Below are positions 35,372 to 45,824 of a stretch of DNA of 64,000 nucleotides, one piece after another. Below the pieces are notes generated by a model, which saw nothing but the letters and a program-made list of their open reading frames with translations, did no database searches and was not told the DNA's origin. This DNA is from Adiantum capillus-veneris. Its lineage: Eukaryota; Streptophyta; Polypodiopsida; Polypodiales; Pteridaceae. The stretch spans positions 51,902,274-51,966,273 of the forward strand of contig CM043942.1 of assembly GCA_014529385.2 (NCBI GenBank). The letters are read 5' to 3'. The translations under genes were made by a program, and so were the position numbers. Every line of letters starts with the position of its first letter. The first letter of the stretch is position 1.

Positions 35372-36123
35372 GGCTCAAAAAGGATAAGGGCATCATGCTC
35401 TCTCACCTTTCCCCAAGCATAGGAGAGAGAGGATCCTTTGCAATGGGTGTCCTCTTTTGGAGCTTCAACCATGGAAGCTCTAGGAGTGTCATTGCATATA
35501 GTTCTTTTGGGGCAAGAACGATAGCCATGTCCTTGCTCCTCACACTTAAAGCATTTATGGTCTTTGCAAAAGGCCTCTAACTCTTCAGGAAAGAGTTTAT
35601 TTTTACGTTTTTAAACTCCTTTCTCCTTTGCCTTGTTATTGTTGTTGTTGGTGGTGGTGGTGTTGCCTTGGGAAGAGTTTTGAGCAGTGTTCTTTCCTTT
35701 AGATTCATTTCGGTCTTTGTTTTCCATGGGCTTAGTATTCCTTCTAGCCCCTTGTTGGAAATTGATCCTTGAAGCAAACATAGTGTGGTGGATGACTTCG
35801 GTGATAGTACTAGACCGTTGTGAGTTGACATACTCGGCCATTTCTTCACGTAATCCCGCACAAAATTCTTGCTTTTGCTCGACAAAGTCTATCTTTTGAA
35901 AGATTGCAGCTTTGAGATGTAAATCCCAAAATTTGTCCACATACTTGTGGATAGACTCATTGGAAAGTAGCTTCAAACTTTGCCATTCAATGAGCACTTT
36001 GTCCTTGGCATCGCTTGCAAGGAATTGCTTCATTATGGAAACTCGCAGAGTTTTCCATGTTCTTGGGGCTTTGCCATTCTCGCGGAGACTAGTCCACCAT
36101 TGACGAGCAGATTTTTGAAAGTG
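35372..36123 (-). pseudogene. Chr-4: chromovirus gag fragment
   Basis: This minus-strand fragment is homologous to the middle of the Chr-5 polyprotein. It runs from HFQKSARQWWTSLREN (near 36120) through KYVDKFWDLHLKAAIF, the poly-Asn linker (translated partly as Thr/Asn), and the knuckle region near 35490-35545, to EHDALILFEP at the protease site, where homology stops. A frameshift at about 35612 splits it. No LTR is attached. Both ends are breakpoints. Confidence 0.8.
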
Positions 36124-36146
36124 ATTCTTCACAAAGAGGATCAAGG

Positions 36147-36405
36147 GCATTTAAAATTACCTTGACATATCTTTACAACAATGCCCATGGTGTCAAAATC
36201 TATGAAGATTCACTGGATAGGACTTGTGTTAAGATAGAGGACACACAAACCAACTTCCAAGCGAAACCCATGGTAAATTACCAAGGATATCGATACGTAG
36301 GTAGGGACGGGGATATGTACTTAGCCATGGACAAGCCTAACGAGGTCAACAACATGGGAAGATTGGTTTCCAAGAGGCATGCAATGGACATTACTCCAAT
36401 ACATC
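36147..36405 (+). pseudogene. GP-3 gag N-terminal fragment, left part
   Basis: Open on the plus strand from about 36147 to the GP-2 insertion. The sequence (TYLYNNAHGVKIYEDSLDRT...) resembles the N-terminal domain of the GP-1 Gag. The frame continues beyond GP-2 at 44986 with HPPTME, which aligns with YPPTMD in GP-1. This supports one ancient frame interrupted by the insertion. Its function is unknown. Confidence 0.6.
36401..36405. repeat. GP-2 target site duplication ACATC (left)
   Basis: ACATC at 36401-36405 and at 44981-44985 immediately flank the LTR ends of GP-2. Confidence 0.85.
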
Positions 36406-36648
36406 TGTGCGCTCCTTGCCGCACTGTCGAAGCAAGGGACTTGCCAATACACCGTGTGCGAGCCACAAATGGCTCCAAGCACACAACAAGCCTAAACTAG
36501 CAAGCTCAAGAGAGCAAAGGGTGTGTCACTCACCGCTCTACGCTCGCCTTCGTGGTGGATTCCTCGCCGCGATGAAGAAGAAGCTGCAGTCGTGCCACGC
36601 TCAACCGCTTCACCGTCGTCGTGCCTTCGTAATGCTCGATCGCACACA

Positions 36649-36727
<79 letters not shown>

Positions 36728-37019
36728 GGAGGTGAAGAAGAAGAAGATGGAGATGAAGATGGAGCAAGAGCACTCTTCTATTGCACAAATGAGAGAATGA
36801 GTAAAAATTAGGTTTAGTTGGCTTTTATATGAGCTCACCCCATTCACACTTGGGCGCCCATGCTTAGCCAACTAATCCCTTGAATGTTCCAGTTAGAGTG
36901 CGCCTCTCATCGGCGATCACTCTTACCCTTTTCCTATTGGTTCGACAATCCCGGTACCTGACTCTAAATAATACAACGTTTATAGATCATAGGGTGTCCG
37001 TGTGCCGTGAGGGTTAACA
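36406..37019 (-). repeat. GP-2 3' LTR
   Basis: This 614-bp LTR runs TGTTAACCCTCACGG (at 37019) to ...GGAGCGCACA (at 36406) on its own strand. It includes a compound (CT)n-(CA)n microsatellite at about 36650-36726. Confidence 0.9.
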
Positions 37020-37035
37020 TGCCCCCCTTCCTGAT
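37020..37035 (-). promoter_or_regulatory. GP-2 polypurine tract
   Basis: The minus strand reads CAGGAAGGGGGGCA immediately before the 3' LTR. This is the expected position and composition for the plus-strand primer. Confidence 0.75.
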
Positions 37036-38657
37036 GTAGATTCCGTCCTCGGAAGCTATTGAGTTGAAGCTGGTTCGTCGAGGTGGAAGAGCATTTGAGA
37101 TGAATGTCCTTAGCCTTCTTCAGTCACTGCAAAATCAAACAACATTGGCACAGTAATGGCATTCTCTTAAAAAGCATATGCAGTTTTAGGTAGACACATT
37201 GATTGGTAAAAAAATTTCAAACAATTTTTTAGCAATGAACATTAAATTGCAATGTAATCAAATGCATAAACAGATGTAAAGGTAAAAAATTAAACAAGTC
37301 TGGGGTCGCTAATTTGATGGTCGAAAGGCACTAGAGATCGAATATTAATACCATGGGTAAGCTTCTTAATTATCTGTGGTCAATTAAGTTGTTTAATCGC
37401 GAGAGCCAAGTATTCATGTTCGAGGGCTGACTAGAGGCTATATCTAGAAGACCTTGTAGTTAAGCTACCATAAAAGGAATTTCTCATGAAATCATCGCCT
37501 GACTGATTACTTTTTCGTTGACCCCCCAAAGTCTTTTCACATTGATTCAATTATGATGTGTGTGCTTATTTTGTATGCCTTGGGTTTTTTGCTTTTCAAG
37601 GAAAAGCGCCCACACTGGGAACCTCTAGGGCTCTAGTACCATAGGCGATACATGTGAGTGAAGTACCAATTTAAGCAGGGATTTCTCTTCCAGCTTAAAA
37701 TTTTACATTGTGGCACTTTGATTTTTTGTTTGTTCATTTTCAGCATTTTAATTTTGTAACTTTGGGGGGTCATATAGCACTGTTACCCTCCCCAGGCTCA
37801 TCACATTAGTAAACTCCCTTTATAATGCTTAAGCTAAAGGTCACTAGGGTTAAGCCCACTAGAAAGCCCTAGTACATTTCATACAATGCTGCCTAAATCG
37901 GATTAAGAACCTAAGTAACCATTGCTTATTAGGAAGGCATTCCCCATGGTATTAAGAGAATATCTCTAACACCTAGCTTGGTCAAACTAGCTTAGTCGGA
38001 CTGCTTGATTTTTACACCTAGACAAGTGATTATGACAAAACATTACATTGAATTAAATGTTTGATACTACGCCAATGCGCTGAATATTATGCTACCAATC
38101 ACAATCAAAGCAGACAATCATAGATGCAAAAAGATAAGGGCAATGCTAATGGACATAAAACACCTGTTTGTGTTGATGGTCACGCTTGATTTGAAGTGTG
38201 AACGAGAGAAAGATTCCATGAAGGTCCAAATCCTATCAATAGCAACACGCTCCTGTACACACTAGGAAACAAAAGGAATACCTCCAGGAGGCACATTAGT
38301 GGAAAAAGAGAACTTCGCTAATCACTCAACTCTAAAACAGAAACACTCCTATCGTACTAATCTTACCTACCCTCCATCACTCAAGTGATGAGGATCAAAT
38401 GTGTTTTATGGCATAGGTTTCTGTTTCACTGTACCAAATGTGACATGTGTAGGTCTGAGTCAATGTTTTGACTTTTAATGTGCATACTCGTTTGCTAATT
38501 GCTCTTGCTCTTTATTTTTATTTTTTATTTTGTATGAGTATAAGGCTTTATATGTACATTCCCTAAGATTAGGAGATATAGAGGTCAGGGAGAAAGGTTG
38601 AGAGGGAAACAAATGAATGATGACAGTCAGCAAACACTCCCCCCTTCCTTGGGTAGA
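37036..38657 (-). other. GP-2 3' non-coding region
   Basis: About 1.6 kb between the Gag-protease stop and the polypurine tract. It has no long frame and no pol motif on either strand, and no repeat is seen. In an autonomous gypsy element pol would occupy this place. Confidence 0.7.
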
Positions 38658-41600
38658 TCATACCATTTGAAATGAGCTTGTCACCCTTTGAAACCAATTG
38701 TTCCAGTTGGTAATAGGTGAGGATTTTTGCCAATAGTTTTCTATTACCCTAGGTGCCTCGTCAAGTTGCAAGGGTGGTAAGGTACTCTCCCAAGATCGAA
38801 CTTGAAGTGGTTCATCAGGTGATTCTTGAACACTGGGAGGTGTGGATTCTTTTGTAGCTTCATGGAGGTCCACTACTATGGATGGAGGCTGTGTAGAAGC
38901 TTTTACCTCTATGGATGTATTACATGAGGAGCTAGAATCTTCATGGGACTCCCCCCTTCCTGAGCTAGGTGGAACAAATCGTTCTTTCTTTGGTACCCAA
39001 ACTAGCTCGGGAGCGGGTGTGTAGCATTCTCTGATTTTTTTCTTTCCACGATCATTGATTCGTTTTGGAGCTACGGGATTGGGCTCACTTGGGTCAGGTG
39101 ATAGGTAAGAGCACAATCTACGTTTTGGCACCCAGATTTGATCATTTCCTTGATAGTAGCCTTGGGCTTCCAATAGTCGTTTAGGGATCCATCGCAACAT
39201 TTGCTTACTTTTCTTGGAGCGAGTGGTACATTTCTTACAAGGCTTCTGTTTTTTAGCACTAGCTATGGTCACTAAAGAAGCTTTAGGGACCCACTTGTAT
39301 GTTTTCTTCGTTACATTAGGATGAGTCTTGTCGGAAGCGATATGCATTGCTTGTAGCATATTTAAGGGTATAGGCATTTCATCCCCCTCAGGTGTTACCC
39401 AGGTCGTCCCCCTATTTCCCCAAGTGTCTATGGTTGATGCTATGTGGACCCAATCCACATTGTCAGACTCAGTCATCCCAGGTAGGATATCCATATAAGG
39501 AGAATCTTGGCCAATGTCTGTATCCTTCTTACAAGTGTAACAATATTGTAGTGGGGCCGAGTGAACTGTGGTGTCAGAGCGATGATCAATAATGGTTTTA
39601 CTCCCTAAGGGGTGTACCTTACCAGTCACCAAATCCACTCTAAGGACAGAGTCTTGGAATTGCAAATAGACATGATTTTTAGACCAATCATGAACCATTT
39701 GTGCTTCCCTCATGAATGGTCGTCCTAAAATCATTTCATATGACATAAGGTGTTTAGAGAAATCCATTACAATGAACGTATGTCGTACCTTGTATCCTAG
39801 AACTTTGATCTTAAGATCCTTGAGCATCCCCATAGGTTTGGCTATGGTACCATTTGCCATCTTTACCACAATGTTAGTAACACTGAGGCGGGGTTTTACC
39901 ATGGATTCCCAACAATCTTTTGTAACGATGCTAACTCCCGCACCACCATCAAGAATTCCCTTTATAGTTAATCCCTTGGTAGTGATGGGTAGGGTCGCAT
40001 TAGACTCGTCGCCTTCAAAATACTGCCCTAATTCGTTAATGGGTACCTCGATCACGGACTCGTGTCCATCTAAGTCAAGTGATTGCACATGATTTTCCTC
40101 ATCAATCATAATCGAGTCACGCCTATTTGGTTGCGCAAACTGCGGTAATCCCGTTCGTAGCTCTCCGTTAAGGAATGCTCGAAGTGCAAGGAATAACTCA
40201 GGATCTCCATACAGCTTTGCTATGATCGTGGTTCGGACCTCAGAAGACATGAAGTCCACTAGTTTGGCAACATTCATTGGCATTTTGCAGGGTGTAGGTC
40301 CTTGACTAGGAGCTGGTGAGGATGGAATCTCATATTCCTCAATGGGATCGGGTATTCCTTCGTTAAACATCCTTTCCAACAAGAAGGGTGTATGCTCACT
40401 TTCTGATGTCCCGTCCTCACTGCCTTCTTGGATGATACTAGATATGGCTAACGGTCTATGGTTCATGTGGGGTGGATGAACTTGCGTGGGAAACACTGTG
40501 TCACAAATTTTGACATGCATGGGTTCTGGTTCTAGTTTCCTTTGAGTCTCCTCCACTAAACCTCTTAGATGTTTCACCTGCTCAATCTCGTCTACTGGGT
40601 TTGGGTACGTCCCAATCTTCTTGTTACGATTCTTCCCTTTTTGCCCCTGCGGTTTATCTTGGGGGTCTTGGATTGGATTTGGAAACACTTGTGGTGTTTT
40701 CAGAGGCTCTCTATGGTTTTCTCTTATTCGGTTTTCATTTGGTTCCATGTTACGGTTTTCTTTGTCGGTCTTTCCCTTTGTGGTATTGGTTCTAGTCTCC
40801 ATTGTCTCGATTGAATCTGAATCATCCTCGAGGTCATTCATATACACGGGGTCATCTCCTGTTCCTATGTTTGTTTTGGAACTTGGCTTTGAATTTTCCG
40901 TATTCTGCGACCTCGTCCTTCGTGTCTTCTTTTTCTTTGCTTGGATAACTGACGCGGTATCTCTCTCTTCGAGGATATGGCCTGGCCCTTGAAGCATGGA
41001 CCGTGTAATCGCATAAGCGGGTGCGACGGGTGGTATTGGCGATGTCACACTAGCAATTTCGACCAAATTTAGGGGTGTGATTTTAGGCGCATTTGGGTTA
41101 TAGGGGCATTGGGAAATCAAGTGATCTATGCCACAACGATTACATGTGAGTATTGGCATTGCAGACGTGCTCCCTTGATTCATTTGCATCTGTGCAGCAT
41201 TCTTTTGCAGCCTAATAGGGCACTCCGCTGCCCGATGTGGTCCACCACACTCGTAGCATTGAAGAGGTGGCCTCCTAGCCTGGGTGTTGATATTTTGACC
41301 TCTGGATGCGAGAGCAGCAGCTTGATAAACCGGCTTGACTTGCCCCCAACAATCTTCCATGTAGTATATAGGACACTCTTCCAATGTATCAAGTCCGTAG
41401 GCAATACTAGTGTCTATTTCCTCCTCACAGCCATCTGCATAAGCATTTGATGGCTCGCAACCCACTTGGTTCATAGGGGCGACTCTTGGATGCGGGGGCT
41501 GCGGTCCTAGCACAGGAGGTGGTAGCGGTGTAGCTTGTACAACATTTTGAGATCTAGGGACCATGTGTTGCGGTAGTTGCTCAACAGGTGGAGCAGGCAT

Positions 41601-43571
41601 CAATACAGGAGCTCGAGGTGCATCCGTCCAGGCTACAGGTGGTCTATTTGCCATAATACGTTTGATCATTAAACAATCCTTAGCTTGGTGACCATACCTA
41701 CCACATGCGTTGCAAGTTCCATTAAATTTTACTCTAAACGTAGGGCACTCACTAGTGCTATGTGGACCTAAGCAAATGGAACACCATTGTTGCTCCCTTC
41801 TTGGATACATGTGACTATTTTGAGGGGGTCGATTATCCTTAAGAGACTCTTGGATTGCCTTGGTGAGGTCTATCAAGAATGTCTCAAATACCTTTGGCTC
41901 ATTGGCAATGGGCTTTGCAGTCATGGGTTCATACTCAATGGCTTGTGAGCTAGTGGATCTCGTGTCAGTAGACACCCTCATGCCTGCTATCATCAAGTTG
42001 TCCTCTAATTGGATTGCATTGGCAGTGACATCTTCCCAGGTTGTGATACCTCTAATCACTAGTCCATTATAGATTCCTTCATTCCTCAACCCTCGAATGA
42101 ATCGATCAAGCAGTTGGTTATTGTTGAAGCACTCATTTACAGGGCAACGAGAGTTTAAGTGCTTTAGACGACTAATGAAGTCCCTTACTGACTCTCCTTC
42201 CTTACGTTCGGCCTTCTGTAGCTCAGATGCTACACCCCAAAGCACACCTTCTCGTATGTACTCCTTTAGAAACAACCTTCGAAGGGTAGGGTAGATTGTT
42301 TTCTCGTCCACCCTTAGGGTTCTATACCAATCTCCAGCCTTCCCACTTAATGTCAAGCTTAAGGCATTGCACTTAGGTAGTTCGTTGCATTCCCCTAAGG
42401 AATCACATACTTGTTCAAACACTTCAATGTGTTTTCTAGCATCTTCGTCCCCATTGAATTTTTGCGTGAGTTTGGCAATTTGTACTGCCTTACTTCTAGG
42501 CTCTCTATCAGATGCATGACGCATATTTTCCGCGATAGATCGACCTATGGTTTGAGCAAACGCTGCCAAGTCACTTATGTGAGGAGGCAGGGCCGGTGGA
42601 GGTACTCTTGGAATCATATGTGGGAGAGGAACGGGTACCGATCTTGGCATATGTGTGGATGATGCAGGATATGGAACATAACCGGGCATAGGTCCACTCG
42701 GATAAGGGCTAGGGAGCGGCACTTGAGGAGCATAAGCGAGTGGTACAATTGGAGGTGTGGGGGCCATGTGTGCAGAAGGGGCTAGAGGCACATACGGTCG
42801 AGGCCCTATATTAGGTACTACGACACTAGGTAGTGGCACTGCGCTAACCGTAGATGTCATCGGTACATTCTCTGTCAGGCTTATCCCTGGAGTGAGCACT
42901 GTGTTTTCCTTAATAGAAGGGGTTGAGCCAAGTTAGGGAAGCTAAAGTTGTCGCTCGGAGGCTCAGATTGCATAGAGACCTGTCAACACCTCAGTGTGGA
43001 GGTCGTATGTCCAATGATCATTAATGAACAATCCTTCTAGAGTCGACGTGTTAACGGTTTCTTGTGAGGTAGAAGCAATGTTGCTCCCCGTGGTTTTACT
43101 TGTCACCAACGGTACTCTAGAGGGAACTTCTGAAGGAGGCAGCTCAACAGGGCCTTCTTGGTAAGAAGTTGGCAGGATATCCACCTGGACACTCTTTGGG
43201 GGTGTGGGGTCCACGTGCGATGTGAAAGGAGAGTCCACTTCCCCACCCCCTTCGTGTGCTTCATTTGCATCAGGTTCCGAGCGAGTAGCTCTACCTAATG
43301 TTTCCATGAAACGGCTAAACATACTAGTACTAGGCTGTGGAGCTTCGGGAGGTGCATGGCCTTCTCTCTCAGTGTTTTGGGTAGGATATGCTTCCATGAT
43401 TTCTGAGTCGGAGGAGGAATCACTAGCGGCTATTTTAGGGTCTTGGGTGGTGCTACCTTGTGTCCCCGCTGAGGGTCTAGAGCCTATCGTGGATGGGTAA
43501 TGGGTGTCCGTATGAACAGAGGCACTACCAATGGGATCGTGCTCTAACACTCGTCCGGAGCGTAGGTTCAT
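38658..43571 (-). CDS. GP-2 Gag-protease polyprotein
   Basis: Two frames in the same phase, 43571-42963 (202 codons, starting MNLRSGRVLEHD) and 42899-38658 (1,413 codons), are separated by 21 codons holding three stops. A 93-nt candidate intron at 42887-42979 would remove all three and give a 1,606-residue product. Counted from 42899: Pro-rich start (1-110), Gag core around 130-300 (AGDWYRTLRVDEKT), four zinc knuckles near residues 366, 400, 543 and 587, an acidic linker, a protease near residue 985 (LDGGAGVSIVTK; ILGRPFMREAQ), then four W-[VI]-P-K motifs between about 1200 and 1305. The protease active site reads D-G-G where D-S/T-G is usual, so activity is doubtful. The length without stops argues for recent function of at least the Gag part. 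Confidence 0.8.
42887..42979 (-). other. Candidate 93-nt intron in GP-2 gag
   Basis: On the minus strand a GT (ACAG|GTCTCTATG) at 42979 and an AG (CACTCCAG|GG) at 42887 bound a segment of 93 nt. It contains the TGA, TAG and TAA that otherwise end the first frame. It also has a CTAAC branch-site match about 46 nt before the acceptor and a pyrimidine-rich run. Removal joins EVLTG to ISLTENV in frame. The donor is weak (GTCTCT). Ogre-type gypsy elements are known to splice an intron, though at another place. The alternative is simple mutational decay. Confidence 0.4.
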
Positions 43572-44380
43572 ATGACTTGATCCCCTAGAAGTGTCAGTGA
43601 GTGCCCGTGAAGGCTGCTCACCTAGTATTTTTGGGTGTTTTGCAACCCAAAGTCTTTCCTTAATTTGAATTTTTGGTCCTTTTTTTTTGACCCGGCTATA
43701 GAATAGAGCGTATGATAGCTCAAAACGAGCGTCTCGGTCAGAGGGTCGTGCCGTGATTTACAGCCCTCCGTTTGGTCACTCTATGCCCTCGGAATCCCTA
43801 AAACTGTCAATTTCCAGTAGGGAACTAGGCCCAAACTAGAAAGTCTAAGGGTGCAAGTGGGAAGAGAAAGGAGGAGAGTGGAGGACTTGCCCCACATGCT
43901 CTCATTCTCTCTTGAGGGAGTAGGGTATATATATAAGAGTGAGTCTAGTATATATCATAGGACTGAGGCCTGGGCCTGGGCCTGGGCTTGGGCTTAGGCT
44001 TGGGCTTGGGGAAATGATCCCGATCCCGATCTATCTTTTATACAAACCAACCCGTCCGTTTTAAAACTCACGTTTTTTATTTTCGAAAAATTTAACCTCC
44101 CCCTCACTCGCGTTTTTATTTTTCGGTTTTTTTTTCCCAGGAAAATGCAGAAATTGAAACTTGACAGAACCAGAAAATGCAGAAAATGCAAAAAACGCAA
44201 GAAATGCGAACTGTGCTGTGCAAACCAGAAAAACGCAGAAAACGCAAAAAAACAGAAATCTCCACACAACTACACACACTCATTCCTTGCCTTTCCTATG
44301 ATAGAAATTGCACCACAAGAAAGCGTAAAGTGCTTAACCGAGCTTAGTGTAGGGCATTTCCCCGGCAGCTGCGCCAAAAA
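43572..44380 (-). other. GP-2 leader
   Basis: The leader lies between the PBS and the first ATG. A hexamer-like (GGGCCT/GGGCTT)n run lies at about 43967-44010. An A-rich stretch with repeated GCAGAAAA-type words lies at 44145-44260. No long frame is found on the element strand. Confidence 0.65.
44359..44376 (-). promoter_or_regulatory. Primer binding site of GP-2
   Basis: The minus strand reads TGGCGCAGCTGCCGGGGA, four bases inside the 5' LTR. It matches the GP-1 site except for two positions, so the two families appear to use the same tRNA primer. Confidence 0.75.
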
Positions 44381-44627
44381 TGCGCTCCTTGCCGCACTGT
44401 CGAAGCAAGGGACTTGCCAATACACCGTGTGCGAGCCACAAATGGCTCCAAGCACACAACAAGCCTAAACTAGCAAGCTCAAGAGAGCAAAGGGTGTGTC
44501 ACTCACCGCTCTACGCTCGCCTTCGTGGTGGATTCCTCGCCGCGATGAAGAAGAAGCTGCAGTCGTGCCGCGCTCAACCGCTTCGCCGCCGTCGGGCCTT
44601 CGTAATGCTCGATCGCACACACACACA

Positions 44628-44688
<61 letters not shown>

Positions 44689-44980
44689 GGAGGTGAAGAA
44701 GAAGAAGATGGAGATGGAGATGGAGCAAGAGCACTCTTCTATTGCACAAATGAGAGAATGAGTAAAAATTAGGTTTAGTTGGCTTTTATATGAGCTCACC
44801 CCATTCACACTTGGGTGCCCATGCTTAGCCAACTAATCCCTTGAATGTCCCAGTTAGAGTGCGCCTCTCATCGGCGATCACTCTTACCCTTTTCCTATTG
44901 GTCCGACAAGCCCAGTACCTGACTCTAAATAATACAACGTTTATAGATCATAGGGTGTCCGTGTGCCGTGAGGGTTAACA
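44381..44980 (-). repeat. GP-2 5' LTR
   Basis: This 600-bp LTR runs from TGTTAACCCTCACGG (at 44980) to ...GGAGCGCA (at 44381) on its own strand. The (CT)n-(CA)n tract (44630-44686) is shorter than in the 3' LTR. The 3' LTR has two additional terminal bases (CA). The right TSD copy, ACATC, is at 44981-44985. Confidence 0.9.
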
Positions 44981-44985
44981 ACATC

Positions 44986-45712
44986 CACCGACCATGGAAC
45001 CACTGACCCCAGTAAATCAGTAGGCCAAGTATGTGAACTCGATACTTGTGAAAAGAATCATGATTGATGATACCTCAATAGGAATCTACTACATGGATGA
45101 TACAAAAGCTCACGTAAGAGTATTTTATCGCACAACGTATCCATCCATGAGTTCTTTATCCAAAACAACGATTTTGTGTGTGTATGCCGACGATGTGCCA
45201 CTTCCTAATGTGACATTCCAAGACATACATAGGCAAAATTTTGAAGCCATACTAGAAGGTGAAGCCCAAAGGTACACGTACCAAGGTTTCCCAATGATGA
45301 ATAGATTTTCTACTATAGGAAAACCACGAGTAATGCCGCAAGATTTGCAGGGTTTGTCAACATGTGGGGGCATACCTAGACAAAGGTCTTCCAAACCCTT
45401 CCAGATCTAGCACCTATAAGAAGCACATTCTAGCAACTTGGAATGCGAGAATGAAATGGTTTTTATTTGGCCATGCAAGGGCCATACCAACCACAAACAC
45501 CTTATACACAGAATTTGATCCAACCACCAATAGGGTATCGACCATCTTATGTACAGTATCAAATACCAAACCAACAAAGGATGGTTTCAGACCCTCCCAA
45601 GTGCAAAAATGGGTCAAAAAAACTTTCAATGGGAATGGAGATCCCTATGAACATGTTGCTCTCTACAGGCAAGTGATAAGAGCAGAACATGTTATGAATT
45701 TCAGACCATAGT
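44986..45712 (+). pseudogene. GP-3 gag fragment, right part
   Basis: This continues the frame from 36405. It includes ILVKRIMIDDTSIGIYYMDD, similar to the GP-1 N-terminal domain. A Gln/Pro-rich segment follows (45467-45590; YQPQTPYTQNLIQPP), then the Gag core start VQKWVKKTFNGNGDPYEHVA (45598-45690), parallel to VQKWVNRKYSGDKDPRDHV in GP-1. One TAG near 45030 and several frame changes break it. It is a plus-strand relic older than GP-2. Its right end abuts copia sequence at about 45713-45735. Confidence 0.7.
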
Positions 45713-45734
45713 ATGAGGGCCTTGGGAGCGCTCC

Positions 45735-45824
45735 ATACAAAGCAAGACTTGTTGCAAAGGGATTTAAGCAACAACAAGGTGTGGACTTTGAAGAGATATT
45801 TACCCTTGTTGTTAAGATGACCAC
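45735..45824 (+). pseudogene. Cop-2 RT, portion left of Chr-5
   Basis: This encodes the conserved copia RT entry motif [20 protein letters not shown], up to KMTT, where Chr-5 is inserted. The frame resumes at 54658. ACCAC at 45820-45824 is the left target duplication of Chr-5. Confidence 0.85.

Larger units (their letters stand above)
36406..44980 (-). mobile_element. GP-2: intact gag-protease LTR element without pol
   Basis: This 8,575-bp minus-strand element has both LTRs, a 5-bp target duplication, a PBS and a polypurine tract. On its own strand it has a 5' LTR (44381-44980), a leader (44380-43572), the Gag-protease region (43571-38658), about 1.6 kb non-coding, a polypurine tract and a 3' LTR (36406-37019). 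The two LTRs differ by about ten substitutions plus microsatellite length, so insertion was fairly recent. There is no RT, RNase H or integrase frame anywhere between the LTRs, and no room for one. It fits the class described as terminal-repeat retrotransposons with a GAG domain, which depend on enzymes from other elements. Confidence 0.85.

Noticed and set aside
40569-40992. Plus-strand frames rich in Phe and Leu inside the GP-2 gag
   Set aside because: They are opposite-strand shadows of the long Gag-protease frame, with no domain of their own.
43967-44010. Telomere-like GGGCYT repeats
   Set aside because: They do not match the plant telomere unit TTTAGGG, are only about seven units long, and lie inside the GP-2 leader.
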